A stretch of 64,000 nt of DNA from JAKPUX01 sp035353815 (GTDB taxonomy: Bacteria > Zhuqueibacterota > Zhuqueibacteria > Residuimicrobiales > Residuimicrobiaceae), in NCBI GenBank assembly GCA_035353815.1, contig DAOQAG010000024.1, positions 1 through 64,000 of the forward strand. Reading direction: 5' to 3'. The position numbers and the translations under genes were made by a program. Numbering within the stretch: position 1 is the stretch's first letter; each line of letters starts with the position of its first letter. The notes under the pieces are model-generated. The model saw only the letters and a program-made list of their open reading frames with translations. It had not been told where the DNA came from and searched no databases. This document shows, piece by piece, positions 1 through 8,115 of the stretch.

Positions 1-1491
1 ATAGCGGGCCAGGGCCTTCCAGCGCCGGTAGCGCACCTCCCCCTCCTCCGTGCGATGCATGATGGCCGCAGCCATGATCAACAGCGCAACATAGATAGCT
101 GCTGCTGCGCCTGGCCACGGGGCATACCAGATCAGCAGCAGCAAACTCACCACGAATCCCGCGCCACAGCAGATCATGGCGCGATACATCCCGCGTTCGC
201 TCCGCTTGTCGTACAGTCCCAGCTCATCGACCCTTTTCGTAACGGATTTCTGCCAGCCCCGGAAAAAGCTCTGCACCTTGTGTACGTTTTTGCCGATCTC
301 TTTCATCCGCAGTTCAGTGCCGCCCCGGGCCAGGTCCTTGAAAAGAAAATCGAGCAGATCGATCTCATATCCCGCCAGTTCATGACGGCGGCGGTGCAGC
401 GCCTCGGACTGCAGCTGCAGCAGATAGTCCTTCTTCGTCCCGCCGAACAGGCCATGCTTTGCCGCTTCCGTTTCGCTGAGCTGCAGGAAGCCCCGCCGGG
501 CGAGATCATAGAGCGTCGCCAGCAGTGCCGCGCTCGTGACGTTGCGCAAGTTCAACAGATGGCTGACAATGGCGGGCGGAGTGTCGTCGGGAATCTCGGG
601 ACTCTGCGCCGGGATGAATTCATGCCCCAGCGGACGCTTGCCATAGGTGCGGTAAAAATAGAACCAGGCCAGCAGCCCGATCAAGGCCAGAACTGCGGCA
701 TAGTAGCGTCCCTGCAGGCTGCGCTCGCTGCGCACGGCCGCTTTGGCTTCTTCTTCTGCGCGCATGCGGTTGGCCTCCGCCGCCCAGCGCGCCTCTTCCG
801 CCAGAATCCCCGGCCGCACCTGGTCCTGCTGCGGCGGCAGACCAGCGAACCATTCCGGCGGGTAGAGCGCCCGCAACTCGAGAAAAACCCGGGCCGGCAG
901 CTCGGCGCAGGTCGCGGTGATGCGGCCTGAAGGCTGGATAGCCGAGCGCGCCCATAGTGGTCCATGCAGCCAGTGCAGCACCTCCCCGGTGGTCCCCTCC
1001 ACGGGGGGATGCAGCGTCAGGGTGACATCGTTCTGCTTTTTGCTCCAGTCCTTGCCGATGAACTGATAATAAAAAACCGCCGCATCCGCATGACGGCTCA
1101 CCGCCCCGTCGATCCGGTAATGGAAGACAAAGGTGCGTTCCTCATTGCGAGCGGAAAAGTACCACCGCACCTCAAGGGCGCCATCCGCTTCATTCACAGT
1201 GAAACGGCCGGGCTCTTCCCCCGGACTTTGCGAGTATGCCTGTCCGCCTTCCAGCACGGCCAGATCGCTGTAATGGACGCCCTCGCGCAGCGGCAGGGAA
1301 CGATAGGCATAATGGTAGGTGCCGGTAAAGTGATAGGTTCGTTGTTCATCGACGACAAGACTGCCGGCCGGATCCAGCCGGGCCTCGATATGCACCGGGC
1401 CCATGCGGTAGGATTTCTCCGATCGCGCCGAGGCGGAGAGCGCCAGGCCCAGAACCAGCGCCAGTAAAACAGCAGAGTATCTGATTTTCAT
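1..1491 (-). CDS. DUF2207-family membrane protein, C-terminus cut by window edge
   Basis: The frame is open from an ATG at 1491 to the left edge (497 codons, no stop), so the C-terminus is missing. The protein starts with a signal peptide (MKIRYSAVLLALVLGLALSASA). An extracytoplasmic beta-rich part follows (about residues 25-200), containing 'YRSLPLREG' and 'YRIDGAVSR', which are typical of DUF2207. A membrane helix lies near residues 265-285 (AAVLALIGLLAWFYFY). A cytoplasmic part includes 'PAIVSHLLNLRNVTSAALLATLYDLARRGFL' (split here as the family's winged-helix-like segment), and a second pair of helices lies near residues 445-480. The domain order and rough size match the family, whose function is unknown. 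A GGAG lies upstream of the ATG. The intrinsic terminator at 1506-1533 separates it from the beta-barrel gene upstream, so it probably has its own promoter or relies on read-through. Confidence 0.85.
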   Translation of the reverse strand, partial: MKIRYSAVLLALVLGLALSASARSEKSYRMGPVHIEARLDPAGSLVVDEQRTYHFTGTYHYAYRSLPLREGVHYSDLAVLEGGQAYSQSPGEEPGRFTVNEADGALEVRWYFSARNEERTFVFHYRIDGAVSRHADAAVFYYQFIGKDWSKKQNDVTLTLHPPVEGTTGEVLHWLHGPLWARSAIQPSGRITATCAELPARVFLELRALYPPEWFAGLPPQQDQVRPGILAEEARWAAEANRMRAEEEAKAAVRSERSLQGRYYAAVLALIGLLAWFYFYRTYGKRPLGHEFIPAQSPEIPDDTPPAIVSHLLNLRNVTSAALLATLYDLARRGFLQLSETEAAKHGLFGGTKKDYLLQLQSEALHRRRHELAGYEIDLLDFLFKDLARGGTELRMKEIGKNVHKVQSFFRGWQKSVTKRVDELGLYDKRSERGMYRAMICCGAGFVVSLLLLIWYAPWPGAAAAIYVALLIMAAAIMHRTEEGEVRYRRWKALARY

Positions 1492-1505
1492 TCCTGACTC
1501 CGGAT

Positions 1506-1533
1506 AAAAAGAAGCCTGCGCGTGGCAGGCTTC
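1506..1533 (-). terminator. intrinsic terminator after the beta-barrel gene
   Basis: A perfect 9-bp stem (GAAGCCTGC/GCAGGCTTC, 1511-1533, loop of 5) is followed on the minus strand by five T. It lies 22 bp past the stop of the gene ending at 1556. Confidence 0.85.
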
Positions 1534-1555
1534 AAGGTTTCATGCCCGGACCTTG

Positions 1556-2368
1556 TCAAAAGGTGTAGGACGCATTGAGGACCAGGCCCGACAAGCGCTG
1601 CGCGTAATCGATTTCATCCGACGCCTTGTTGCCATACAGATCACCGCGGAACCCGAGATTGAGCCCAAAGCCGCTCGGGAAACGGTAGCCCAGGCCGAGG
1701 GTCATGGCGAACAGATGAGTGTCATCCTCGGTGTCCCAGGAAGAGTAGCCGTTGGGATTGATATCGGTTGAGTTGAGGTTATTTTCCGTTTTCAAGGTCC
1801 CGAGCAGATACGCCATGGAGCCATACGCGTACACGTTGGAGCTGCCGAAGGGGACGACGAGCGAAACGCCGGCACCATACATGATTCCCGAGACAGTGGC
1901 ATCATAGACATCGTACCACCACATCGCCTCCCCGGTGTTGACATCGAACCCTTCCCAGTACCATGAATCGGCGGTCTGGTCTTCCTTGATGTATTTGAGG
2001 CCGGCGAAGACATTGCCGCTCACGGAGGTGGTGCTAAGGATACGGTAGCCGAGGGTGAAATTGAGATCGGTTCGTTTGGCTTCCAGGCCTTCCCACGCGT
2101 AGTCCTGATCATCGGCCTTGAGGGTTCCGATGAGCATGGAGGCGCCGAAATTCAGACGGCCTTGATTGATCGCCAGATAGGGCCCGAAATAGGAGGCGTT
2201 CCCGAGTTTAAAGTCATCCATGCCTTTTTGATTACCGGTGTAAACCCAGGAATACCCGGGCATCCATGCGCCGGCGCCTACGGTAACGGTGGTCGCCGTC
2301 TGCGCCAGGGAGAAGCCCGCTGCCAGCATTAACATCACCCCGGTCAAGAGCAGTAACGCTTTTCTCAT
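1556..2368 (-). CDS. outer-membrane beta-barrel protein
   Basis: This 270-residue protein has a signal peptide (MRKALLLLTGVMLMLAAGFSLAQ). Alternating hydrophobic and aromatic strands follow, for example 'LNFGASMLIGTL', 'LNFTLGYRIL', 'FAMTLGLGYRF' and 'FGLNLGFRGDLYG'. The last residue is Phe (VLNASYTF), the C-terminal signature recognised by the BAM complex. The size suits an 8-10 strand barrel of the OmpW/OmpA-barrel kind. No specific substrate can be read from it. It lies 20 bp after the CsgG-like gene and is followed by a strong terminator, so it looks like the last gene of a sigma factor-CsgG-barrel operon. Confidence 0.75.
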   Translation of the reverse strand: MRKALLLLTGVMLMLAAGFSLAQTATTVTVGAGAWMPGYSWVYTGNQKGMDDFKLGNASYFGPYLAINQGRLNFGASMLIGTLKADDQDYAWEGLEAKRTDLNFTLGYRILSTTSVSGNVFAGLKYIKEDQTADSWYWEGFDVNTGEAMWWYDVYDATVSGIMYGAGVSLVVPFGSSNVYAYGSMAYLLGTLKTENNLNSTDINPNGYSSWDTEDDTHLFAMTLGLGYRFPSGFGLNLGFRGDLYGNKASDEIDYAQRLSGLVLNASYTF

Positions 2369-2388
2369 ACGAGTCCCTCCTGGTTAAG

Positions 2389-3225
2389 TCAGAAGACGGG
2401 GGGGGTATCGACCGCCTTCCCCGGATCGCCCTCTTTTTTCGGCTTTTCTTTTTTGCGTACCACCGGTTTTTCCGGCTCGATTTCTGCCGGCCCGGATTCC
2501 AGGCGCACCTTGTCGCCCACCTTGAAAGGCAGCTTGACCACGCCGGCTTTTGCTTCCGAATAATCGGCCTTTACAGCTGTGAGGATGAGGGTGCCGATGA
2601 TATCCTCTGCCTGGCCGATAACCGTCCCCCCGAGATCGGTGACGACATCCCCCAGCCGCACGACCCGGAGTTCCTGTCCCTCGCTGACGCCATGATTCAG
2701 ACCAAGATCGACCAGGAGGACCTCCCCCTTGATCCGGATCACCGCGCCCTCTATCTGGACCTTTTCGCTCATCTTGTCCACCAGGTCGGTGATCGCCTCG
2801 GTCAGACCCTCCTCGCCGCGCTTGCTGGTGGCGTTTTGCGCCACTTCCAGCGCCCCGGTCTTGACGTTGACCAGGCGCGTATTGATGATATAATTGTCTC
2901 CCAGGCGGCTGACACTGCCGATGAGTATCTTTTCGACATTGAGGATCTTGCCAATTTCGACGGCCTGGTTCATATCGGTCACACCGGTCATCTGCAGTTT
3001 CTGCTCTTCGAGGATCCGCAGGATGGCCTGGCGCTCGATGACCTTGAACCGTTGCGAATTGAAGAGTTCAGTACTAAGGATATCCGCCACCGCATCCGCC
3101 GTCTCCTGGCCGACATTCTTGGCCTCGAGGTTGAGCACCGCGATGGTGGGTTTGTTTTGCGGAAGCAGCAGGGCGGGATGCAGGGCCAAGCTGAGCAGCA
3201 GGGAGAGCGCAAAGGCCTTTTTCAT
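2389..3225 (-). CDS. CsgG-family secreted protein
   Basis: This protein of 278 residues has a signal peptide (MKKAFALSLLLSLALHPALLLPQ). A CsgG/curli-assembly-like domain follows (about 28-150): 'PTIAVLNLEAKNVGQETADAVADILSTEL', then 'FKVIERQAILRILEEQKLQ' and 'ILIGSVSRLGDNYIINTRLVNVKTG'. A beta-rich segment (about 155-240, 'GEVLLVDLGLNHGVSEGQELRVVR') resembles the domain often found after CsgG modules, and the tail is Lys/Pro-rich. There is no lipobox Cys, unlike true CsgG. I chose the ATG at 3225 because GAGGG sits about 7 bp upstream; a TTG at 3237 is in frame but lacks a ribosome site. Such proteins often act in surface or envelope assembly, but no curlin gene is visible here. Confidence 0.8.
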   Translation of the reverse strand: MKKAFALSLLLSLALHPALLLPQNKPTIAVLNLEAKNVGQETADAVADILSTELFNSQRFKVIERQAILRILEEQKLQMTGVTDMNQAVEIGKILNVEKILIGSVSRLGDNYIINTRLVNVKTGALEVAQNATSKRGEEGLTEAITDLVDKMSEKVQIEGAVIRIKGEVLLVDLGLNHGVSEGQELRVVRLGDVVTDLGGTVIGQAEDIIGTLILTAVKADYSEAKAGVVKLPFKVGDKVRLESGPAEIEPEKPVVRKKEKPKKEGDPGKAVDTPPVF

Positions 3226-3322
3226 AGTCACCCTCAAAGGCAGGAGTCGAGCCGCATGGTTATTAATTCAATGTACTCAGGCAGGCCTTATTTGTCAAGG
3301 CCTATTTTTATGAACAAGGAGG

Positions 3323-3904
3323 TTACTGGCTGTATTCCGCCAATCGGTCGCGGAGGAAAAGGCGGGCACGATGCAGGTTGGTCTTGACCGCGGCCAGGGA
3401 GAGATGAAGCATGCCGGCGATCTCTTTGAGGGAAAATCCTTCAATATCCTTGAGGACAAAAACCGAGCGGAATTTCGGCGGCAAGTCCGCGATCGCCTCC
3501 TCCATGGCCTGGCGCAGCTCCTGGTTCATTACCGCCTGGAGAGGATTGTTCCCGACCGAACGGTTGAAGGCCTCGAGGGCTTCCTGACTGACCCGGCTCT
3601 CGGCCTCATCAAGAGAGCCCCCCTCCCGCTTGCGCGAACGCAGCCGCATCAAGGCATAATTGGTGGCAATCCGGAAAATCCAGGTCGAAAGCGTCGAGCC
3701 GCCCCTGAATTCCGGTAAAGCTTGCACAACCTTGAGAAAGGTCTCCTGGAGCACACATTCGGCTTCGGCCGGATCGGCGAGCAGACGCAACGCAGTCGTA
3801 TAGACCATGCGTTCGTTCTGCGTCACGATCTTCGTCATCGCTTCCCGGTCGCCGCTGACCGCCCGGGCGACCAGTACGGCGTCGCTTTCCTGGTCCTGGT
3901 TCAT
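3323..3904 (-). CDS. ECF-type RNA polymerase sigma factor
   Basis: This 193-residue protein has sigma-70 region 2 (about residues 10-80: 'DAVLVARAVSGDREAMTKIV', 'STLSTWIFRIATNYALMRLR') and region 4 (about 125-185: 'AIADLPPKFRSVFVLKDIEGFSLKEIA', 'LSLAAVKTNLHRAR'). There is no region 1 or 3, as in group 4 (ECF) factors. The start is uncertain: the ATG at 3904 gives a normal ECF N-terminus (MNQDQESDAVLVARA) but AGAGG abuts it; a GTG at 3958 would add 18 residues. No anti-sigma gene is adjacent. The CsgG-like and barrel genes follow in the same direction (gaps of about 100 and 20 bp), so the factor may control envelope genes including its own operon. Confidence 0.9.
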   Translation of the reverse strand: MNQDQESDAVLVARAVSGDREAMTKIVTQNERMVYTTALRLLADPAEAECVLQETFLKVVQALPEFRGGSTLSTWIFRIATNYALMRLRSRKREGGSLDEAESRVSQEALEAFNRSVGNNPLQAVMNQELRQAMEEAIADLPPKFRSVFVLKDIEGFSLKEIAGMLHLSLAAVKTNLHRARLFLRDRLAEYSQ

Positions 3905-4008
3905 CCTCTTGCTCGCGTGGTTCGAAATGGGCCCGCCCCGTAGCGCTTTGCAAACCACAACTTAGGTATAATCTGAAAGAGGTGCAAGAGATTTGTTGCT
4001 GGGGACGG

Positions 4009-4031
4009 CCACCGGTGTTGAACACCGGTGG
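4009..4031. promoter_or_regulatory. perfect inverted repeat upstream of the sigma factor gene
   Basis: The arms CCACCGGTGTT and AACACCGGTGG (11 bp each) flank a single base. There is no T-run on either side, so an operator-like or processing element is more likely than an intrinsic terminator. It lies about 50-105 bp upstream of the possible sigma factor starts and downstream of the OsmC gene. Confidence 0.45.
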
Positions 4032-4072
4032 CGCGGGAGGAAGAGAGAAGGAGTGGGGGCCAGACGGAGCTT

Positions 4073-4215
4073 GCGACGCGGCCCGGTCAGTTTCTCTGGA
4101 CAGGCCGGATTGCAGCGACGCCGCCCGGTCAGTTTCTCTGGACAGGCCGGATTGCAGCTATGCAGTCCAGGCAGGATCTCCGGACAGGCCGGGTTGCAGC
4201 TACGCAGCCCGGCCA
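4073..4215. repeat. 42-bp tandem repeat, about 3.3 copies
   Basis: Units start near 4073, 4115 and 4157, with a partial fourth near 4199. The core 'GGACAGGCCGG' recurs at 4098, 4140 and 4182, exactly 42 bp apart. The first two units are nearly identical and the third has diverged. The array lies between the OsmC stop and the sigma factor start and has no unique spacers. Confidence 0.85.
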
Positions 4216-4220
4216 GGTCG

Positions 4221-4652
4221 TCAGGCGGGCTGCTTTTTCCCGGCCCGGAGTTCGTATCCGACGGTCACCGGGACCGATTTGCGCAGCATCGCCATTACCG
4301 AGCAGTATTTTTCCTCGGACAGGGAGATGGCGCGCTCGACGGCCTCTGGCGGAATCTTCTCGCCATAAAAGACGAATTGAATGTGCATCCGGGTATAGAC
4401 ACGCGGGTGTTCCTCGGCGCGTTCGGCTTCGACCCGGCATTCATAGTCTTCGAGAATAACCCGCTTTTTGGCGAGAATGGCGAGCACATCCATCGAGATG
4501 CAGCCCCCGGCCGCCAGCATGACAAGCTCCATTGGACTGGCGCCGGCCGCATGACCCCCACCGGCCGGGCTGGTATCCATGGTTACCCAATGATTGGAAT
4601 CCGCTTTACCGATCAGACTCGTTCCATCAATTCGTTTGATGATCGCTTGCAT
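4221..4652 (-). CDS. OsmC/Ohr-family peroxiredoxin-like protein
   Basis: This protein of 143 residues has the OsmC fold. Both family cysteines are present: 'LAAGGCISMDVLAIL' near residue 51 and 'EEKYCSVMAMLRKSVPV' near residue 115. Known members reduce organic hydroperoxides with this Cys pair in the cytoplasm; this one resembles the YhfA-like branch ('SPMELVMLAAGGC') more than classical Ohr. It lies 32 bp downstream of a TlpA-type thioredoxin in the same orientation, so a shared redox role is plausible. Confidence 0.88.
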   Translation of the reverse strand: MQAIIKRIDGTSLIGKADSNHWVTMDTSPAGGGHAAGASPMELVMLAAGGCISMDVLAILAKKRVILEDYECRVEAERAEEHPRVYTRMHIQFVFYGEKIPPEAVERAISLSEEKYCSVMAMLRKSVPVTVGYELRAGKKQPA

Positions 4653-4684
4653 CGAGCTCCTTTTCCCGATGGCGGTGGGCCTAT

Positions 4685-5194
4685 CTAGAGGTTCAGCAGC
4701 GTTTTGATATCGCCTTCGAAAACCTCTTTGTCGCGATACCCCGTGTAGGATTTGTAGATCTGCCCCTTCTGATCGATGACAAAGGTCGTGGGAATGCCAT
4801 CGATCGGACCATAGGCGTCAAGGAAGGCTTCGTTGGCATAGGCGTTGGTGTAATTGACCCGGTTATTCTTGATGAAATCCAGCACCTTTGGTTTGCCCTC
4901 GCGTCCGAGAACAATACCGAGCATTTCAAAGCCCTTGTTCTTGTAGCGGGAGTGGAGATCGATAAAATGCGGGATCTCCATGCGGCAGGGCGGGCACCAG
5001 GTGTCCCAAAAATCGACGATCACTACCTTGCCGCGGAAATCGGCCAGGGTGAGTTTTTTGCCATCGGTGGTCATTACCTCAAATGCCGGCGCCTTCTTCA
5101 GGGAGGCACTCTTCTCTTTCTGCTGAGAGCAGCCGGTCTGCACGCCAAGGCCGAGAATCAGGGCGGCCGCCGCGAAAATCAAATGTCGTTTCAT
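4685..5194 (-). CDS. TlpA/ResA-type thioredoxin lipoprotein
   Basis: The 169-residue protein has a lipoprotein signal with a lipobox ending at Cys22 (LGVQTGC), so it is probably membrane-anchored outside the cytoplasm. The AhpC-TSA/thioredoxin domain covers about residues 35-165, with the redox motif W-CPPC near 66-70 and the cis-Pro loop 'GIPTTFVIDQKG'. Relatives reduce disulfides of apocytochromes or act as general thiol-disulfide reductases. No cytochrome maturation genes are nearby. The ATG is preceded by GGAGGTTGG on the coding strand. Confidence 0.88.
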   Translation of the reverse strand: MKRHLIFAAAALILGLGVQTGCSQQKEKSASLKKAPAFEVMTTDGKKLTLADFRGKVVIVDFWDTWCPPCRMEIPHFIDLHSRYKNKGFEMLGIVLGREGKPKVLDFIKNNRVNYTNAYANEAFLDAYGPIDGIPTTFVIDQKGQIYKSYTGYRDKEVFEGDIKTLLNL

Positions 5195-5531
5195 CCAACC
5201 TCCAGGTATCGGTTTATGCTGTCAGGGTTCGTACGCGTCGGGTTCTCCAGTCCTGCCTGCCGTGTTTGAGCATCGATCTCGCCGGTGCCAGGTTCCCGGC
5301 ACAACATGCGGGACGGTGCACGGCTGCAGAGTTCTCCCCCTCTCTCCTATTTAGATGCCGTAACCGCGGGAAAGTTTCATGCCTGGGCCGTATCCATCGG
5401 CCCGGACACTATTTTCTTGATTTTGTGGGCTTAATTCACTAAACTTTTTATGTTTCATGGATACTATCCAGCGCTGCACCCTGCCCAAGATCGCCGGGTG
5501 CGGGCAGCCAGGCCTGAGGAAAGGAAAGGAT
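5195..5531. other. divergent intergenic region between tlpA-like and secreted-protein genes
   Basis: This stretch of 337 bp has no convincing gene. It contains a candidate plus-strand promoter at 5417-5445 and a 6-bp hairpin (GGGCCG/CGGCCC, about 5384-5402). Nothing else is recognisable. Confidence 0.6.
5417..5445 (+). promoter_or_regulatory. candidate sigma-70-type promoter
   Basis: TTGATT (5417-5422) and TAAACT (5440-5445) are separated by 17 bp, each matching four of six consensus bases. It sits about 85 bp before the ATG at 5532. Confidence 0.4.
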
Positions 5532-6728
5532 ATGAAACGATTTTGGATCCGGACATGGATTGTGGCGTTGTTCTTCCTGATGGGTACCGGGGAGAGCAAC
5601 GCGCAAACACCCCCCATCGTGACCGATCCCGCCGTGCGGCAAGAACTAACCCGGGTCCTCCGCGATATCGGGGATTGGGCCATCCGGGTTGAGCTGCGCA
5701 GCGGAGAACTCAAGGTCCAGGAAAAACGCCGGACTTCGATATTCATCAACAGCAACCTCGCGCGTGTTCTTCTCGCCGGATATGAAATCCATGGCGGCGA
5801 GGCCTATTTGCAGGAAGCCCTGGCCTGGTTCGACCGCCTTGTCGCCCTGCAGCAGGTGACCGTCTCCGCGCGGGGGGATACCGTGGGCTGGTGGGGCGAT
5901 TTTTCGCCCACCGCCAATATCTATCTCGGCGATGCCGGGACATCGGCCACCGCTCTCGCCGGCGCGGTCCGCTTCACCAGCGGTACGCGGCGTGAGGCCT
6001 TCCTCCGTGCCCTGCATCGCTACGCCGCTTTCGTCCGCTATGGCTGCGCAGAGGATCCCCAGGGCCAGGGCCGCGGCGGCTCCCCCGGCTGGATCATCAG
6101 CGAGGGCCCGGACCGCGGCGCCCTCGGCACCGGATATTACAAGGGCAAACTGGCCGTCGCCCCCTACACCATCGCCACCTCGGTCACCGGCTGCGGCTTC
6201 TTCTCGGCGCTCTATGGGGTGGATCCCGATCCCGCCTATATCGAGATCGCCGAAGCGGCCGGGCGGTGGCTGCTGCAGAAACGCGCAGCCGATGGCCATA
6301 TGCCCTATACCATCGAGAACCGCATCCATGAAGAGTGGCCGATCAACACCCTGAGCTATGTCAGCGACGGCCTGATCGGCCTCTACCGCCGCACGCCTCA
6401 CGAACCGATGCGCGCCGCCATCGGCGCCTCGGTCAACCGCAATGTCAACTGGCTCATCAACCAGCAGAATGGCCAAGGTGTGTGGGGCAAGATGCGCAGC
6501 GAGGATCAGCAGCGCAGTCAGGGCGCGGTCAACCTGATGATCCTCTATTACAGCCGTATCTCTCCAGAACAGACCGTCCTCTCGAGCCTCGAACGCAACT
6601 GCCGGTTCTTCATCGCCCCGGGGAATCTGCAAAAATACGGGGTTTTCGAGCTCACGATCAGCACCGGGTTCGTGGGTCTGAGCATTGCCGAATTGCTGGA
6701 GCCAGGCATCACCTATCGCGTCGAATAA
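5532..6728 (+). CDS. secreted protein, probable alpha/alpha-barrel (six-hairpin-like)
   Basis: This 398-residue protein has a signal peptide ending near 'GESNAQ'. The rest is helical with aromatic-rich loops (DTVGWWGDFSPTANIYLGDAG, 'GTGYYKGKLAVAPYTIATSVTGCGFF', 'HEEWPINTLSYVSDGLIGLYRR', 'QGVWGKM'). Paired helices with conserved Trp/Gly turns resemble six-hairpin glycosidases and C5-epimerase-like enzymes, so a carbohydrate substrate is likely but cannot be named. I chose the ATG at 5532 over an in-frame upstream ATG at 5457 because GGAAAGGA lies directly upstream and the signal peptide begins there. The ROK kinase gene follows 59 bp later in the same direction, consistent with sugar use. Confidence 0.6.
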   Translation: MKRFWIRTWIVALFFLMGTGESNAQTPPIVTDPAVRQELTRVLRDIGDWAIRVELRSGELKVQEKRRTSIFINSNLARVLLAGYEIHGGEAYLQEALAWFDRLVALQQVTVSARGDTVGWWGDFSPTANIYLGDAGTSATALAGAVRFTSGTRREAFLRALHRYAAFVRYGCAEDPQGQGRGGSPGWIISEGPDRGALGTGYYKGKLAVAPYTIATSVTGCGFFSALYGVDPDPAYIEIAEAAGRWLLQKRAADGHMPYTIENRIHEEWPINTLSYVSDGLIGLYRRTPHEPMRAAIGASVNRNVNWLINQQNGQGVWGKMRSEDQQRSQGAVNLMILYYSRISPEQTVLSSLERNCRFFIAPGNLQKYGVFELTISTGFVGLSIAELLEPGITYRVE

Positions 6729-6787
6729 CCCGCAGCTGGGCAAGCCACGGCGCCGGCGTTGGCGCCCCATTTGGACAGGATTGCAGT

Positions 6788-7765
6788 ATGGGCAAGGAGA
6801 AGAGAGATCTGGTCATCGGGATCGATTTGGGCGGGACCAAGATCTACGCCGCGGTCATTGATCGCAAGGGGAGCATCCTCGGCAGCGAACGCAAAAAGAC
6901 CAAGGCGGAGCTCGGGTTTCCGGTGACCGTCACCCGTATGGCGGAGTGCGCCCGCGCCGCTGCGGCGACGGCCGGCCTCCCCTGGGAGGCGATCCGCGCG
7001 ATCGGGGTCGGCTCGCCCGGGCCGCTAGACCTCAAAAAAGGCTTGATCATCGAAACGCCCAACCTCGCCTGGAAAGAGGCGCCTCTGCGCAAGGAGCTGA
7101 AAAAGCTGCTGAAAAAGCCCGTCTATGTCGACAATGACTGCAACGTCGGCCTGCTCGGTGAATACACCTTCGGTGCCGCCCGGGGCGCGCGGGATGTGGT
7201 GGGCTTTTTCGTCGGCACCGGCATCGGCGGCGGCGTCATTATCGGCGGGCGCCTGGTGCACGGCTTTAACGAAAATGCCGGCGAACTCGGTCATATCATC
7301 CTCGATCCCCACGGCCCGGCCTGCGGCTGCGGCAATCAAGGGTGCCTCGAAGCCTTTTCCAGCCGCCTCGCCATCGAGCGCGAAATCCGCCGCGCCATCG
7401 CCGCCGGCACCCCCTCGGCGGTGCTCGATGACGCCGGCGCGTCGGCCGCCCCCATCCGCAGCCGGCGGCTACTCGAGGCATACCTGGCCAACGACGCCGC
7501 TGTCGTCCCGGCCATCAACCGCTCCGCAGAATACCTCGGCTATGCCACCGCCGCCATGCTCAACATCTTTAATCCGGAAGTGGTGGTCATCGGCGGCGGC
7601 GTGGTGGAAGCCCTTGGTGATCTCTACGTCAATCGCACGCGCGAAATCGCGGTGAAAAACTGTTTCGCGATCGCCTCCCGCAACGTGCGCATTACCGCCG
7701 CCTCACTCAAGGATGATTCGGGCGTGCTCGGCGCTGCCGTGCTCGCCTGGTCACACCTCCACTGA
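6788..7765 (+). CDS. ROK-family sugar kinase (glucokinase-like)
   Basis: This is a 325-residue, full-length ROK protein. The ATP-binding 'GIDLGGTKIYAAVID' lies at residues 10-24. The catalytic Asp is in 'YVDNDCNVGLLGEYTFGAA', and 'GTGIGGGVIIGG' follows. The ROK zinc signature starts at 'GELGHI' and includes 'CGCGNQGCLEAF'. ROK kinases phosphorylate glucose, N-acetylglucosamine, N-acetylmannosamine or related sugars in the cytoplasm. There is no N-terminal helix-turn-helix, so it is an enzyme rather than a repressor. The sugar cannot be fixed from sequence alone. It follows the secreted barrel protein and may form a two-gene unit with it. Confidence 0.9.
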   Translation: MGKEKRDLVIGIDLGGTKIYAAVIDRKGSILGSERKKTKAELGFPVTVTRMAECARAAAATAGLPWEAIRAIGVGSPGPLDLKKGLIIETPNLAWKEAPLRKELKKLLKKPVYVDNDCNVGLLGEYTFGAARGARDVVGFFVGTGIGGGVIIGGRLVHGFNENAGELGHIILDPHGPACGCGNQGCLEAFSSRLAIEREIRRAIAAGTPSAVLDDAGASAAPIRSRRLLEAYLANDAAVVPAINRSAEYLGYATAAMLNIFNPEVVVIGGGVVEALGDLYVNRTREIAVKNCFAIASRNVRITAASLKDDSGVLGAAVLAWSHLH

Positions 7766-7804
7766 AAAGCTGCTCCGGACCGCGGCGCGCCGCGAGTGAC
7801 CCTG

Positions 7805-7829
7805 CCTGCTGCGCTCGCACCGCAGCAGG
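7805..7829 (+). terminator. hairpin after the ROK gene, possible terminator
   Basis: The arms CCTGCTGCG and CGCAGCAGG form a 9-bp GC-rich stem with a 7-base loop, 40 bp past the ROK stop. There is no T-run, so intrinsic termination is doubtful. Confidence 0.35.
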
Positions 7830-8058
7830 CACCGCCCTGCTGATGCCGGGCATGGCGCGCCCCTGTCTATCTCGATGACAAGCTCAAGCACAGCCAGCCC
7901 CGAACCAGCCCCGCTCCGCTGATTCCGGGCTCGGCGCGCTTCCCCCAGCTGCCTCGATGACCCGCAGGGCTGCACCCCGCCATTTTTCCGCACACCGTGC
8001 CTTCCGCCCATACTCTTCTGTATTCAAGAAGTCAGGTCCAAGCCCCCCGATATAGCTA

Positions 8059-8087
8059 TTGCATTTGTGGAATATTTTTAGTATCTT
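8059..8087 (+). promoter_or_regulatory. weak candidate promoter for the histidine kinase
   Basis: TTGCAT (8059-8064) and TATCTT (8082-8087) are 17 bp apart in an AT-rich patch, 28 bp before the kinase ATG. The match to consensus is modest. Confidence 0.3.
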
Positions 8088-8115
8088 AGGTAAATAAAAT
8101 TTCAAGAGTGCTCTC

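Larger units (their letters stand above)
7766..8115. other. intergenic region with hairpin and imperfect repeat
   Basis: This 350-bp region has no gene I can support. It holds a 9-bp hairpin at 7805-7829, an imperfect pair of direct repeats (around 7838-7882 and 7917-7962, sharing 'CCGGGC', 'GGCGCGC' and 'CTCGATGAC'), and an AT-rich end with a possible promoter for the histidine kinase gene. Confidence 0.55.

Noticed and set aside
55..930. 291-codon plus-strand frame at the left edge
   Set aside because: It lies antisense to the DUF2207 gene, whose translation has a signal peptide, helices and family motifs. Codon bias of GC-rich DNA keeps the antisense frame open.
4073..4215. CRISPR array
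   Set aside because: Units are contiguous with no unique spacers, and there are no cas genes. The same holds for 12171-12390.
4028..4459. Plus-strand frame encoding a 14-residue repeat (GQFLWTGRIAAT-like)
   Set aside because: It is only the 42-bp tandem repeat read in one frame, continuing antisense to the OsmC gene; no start context or homology.
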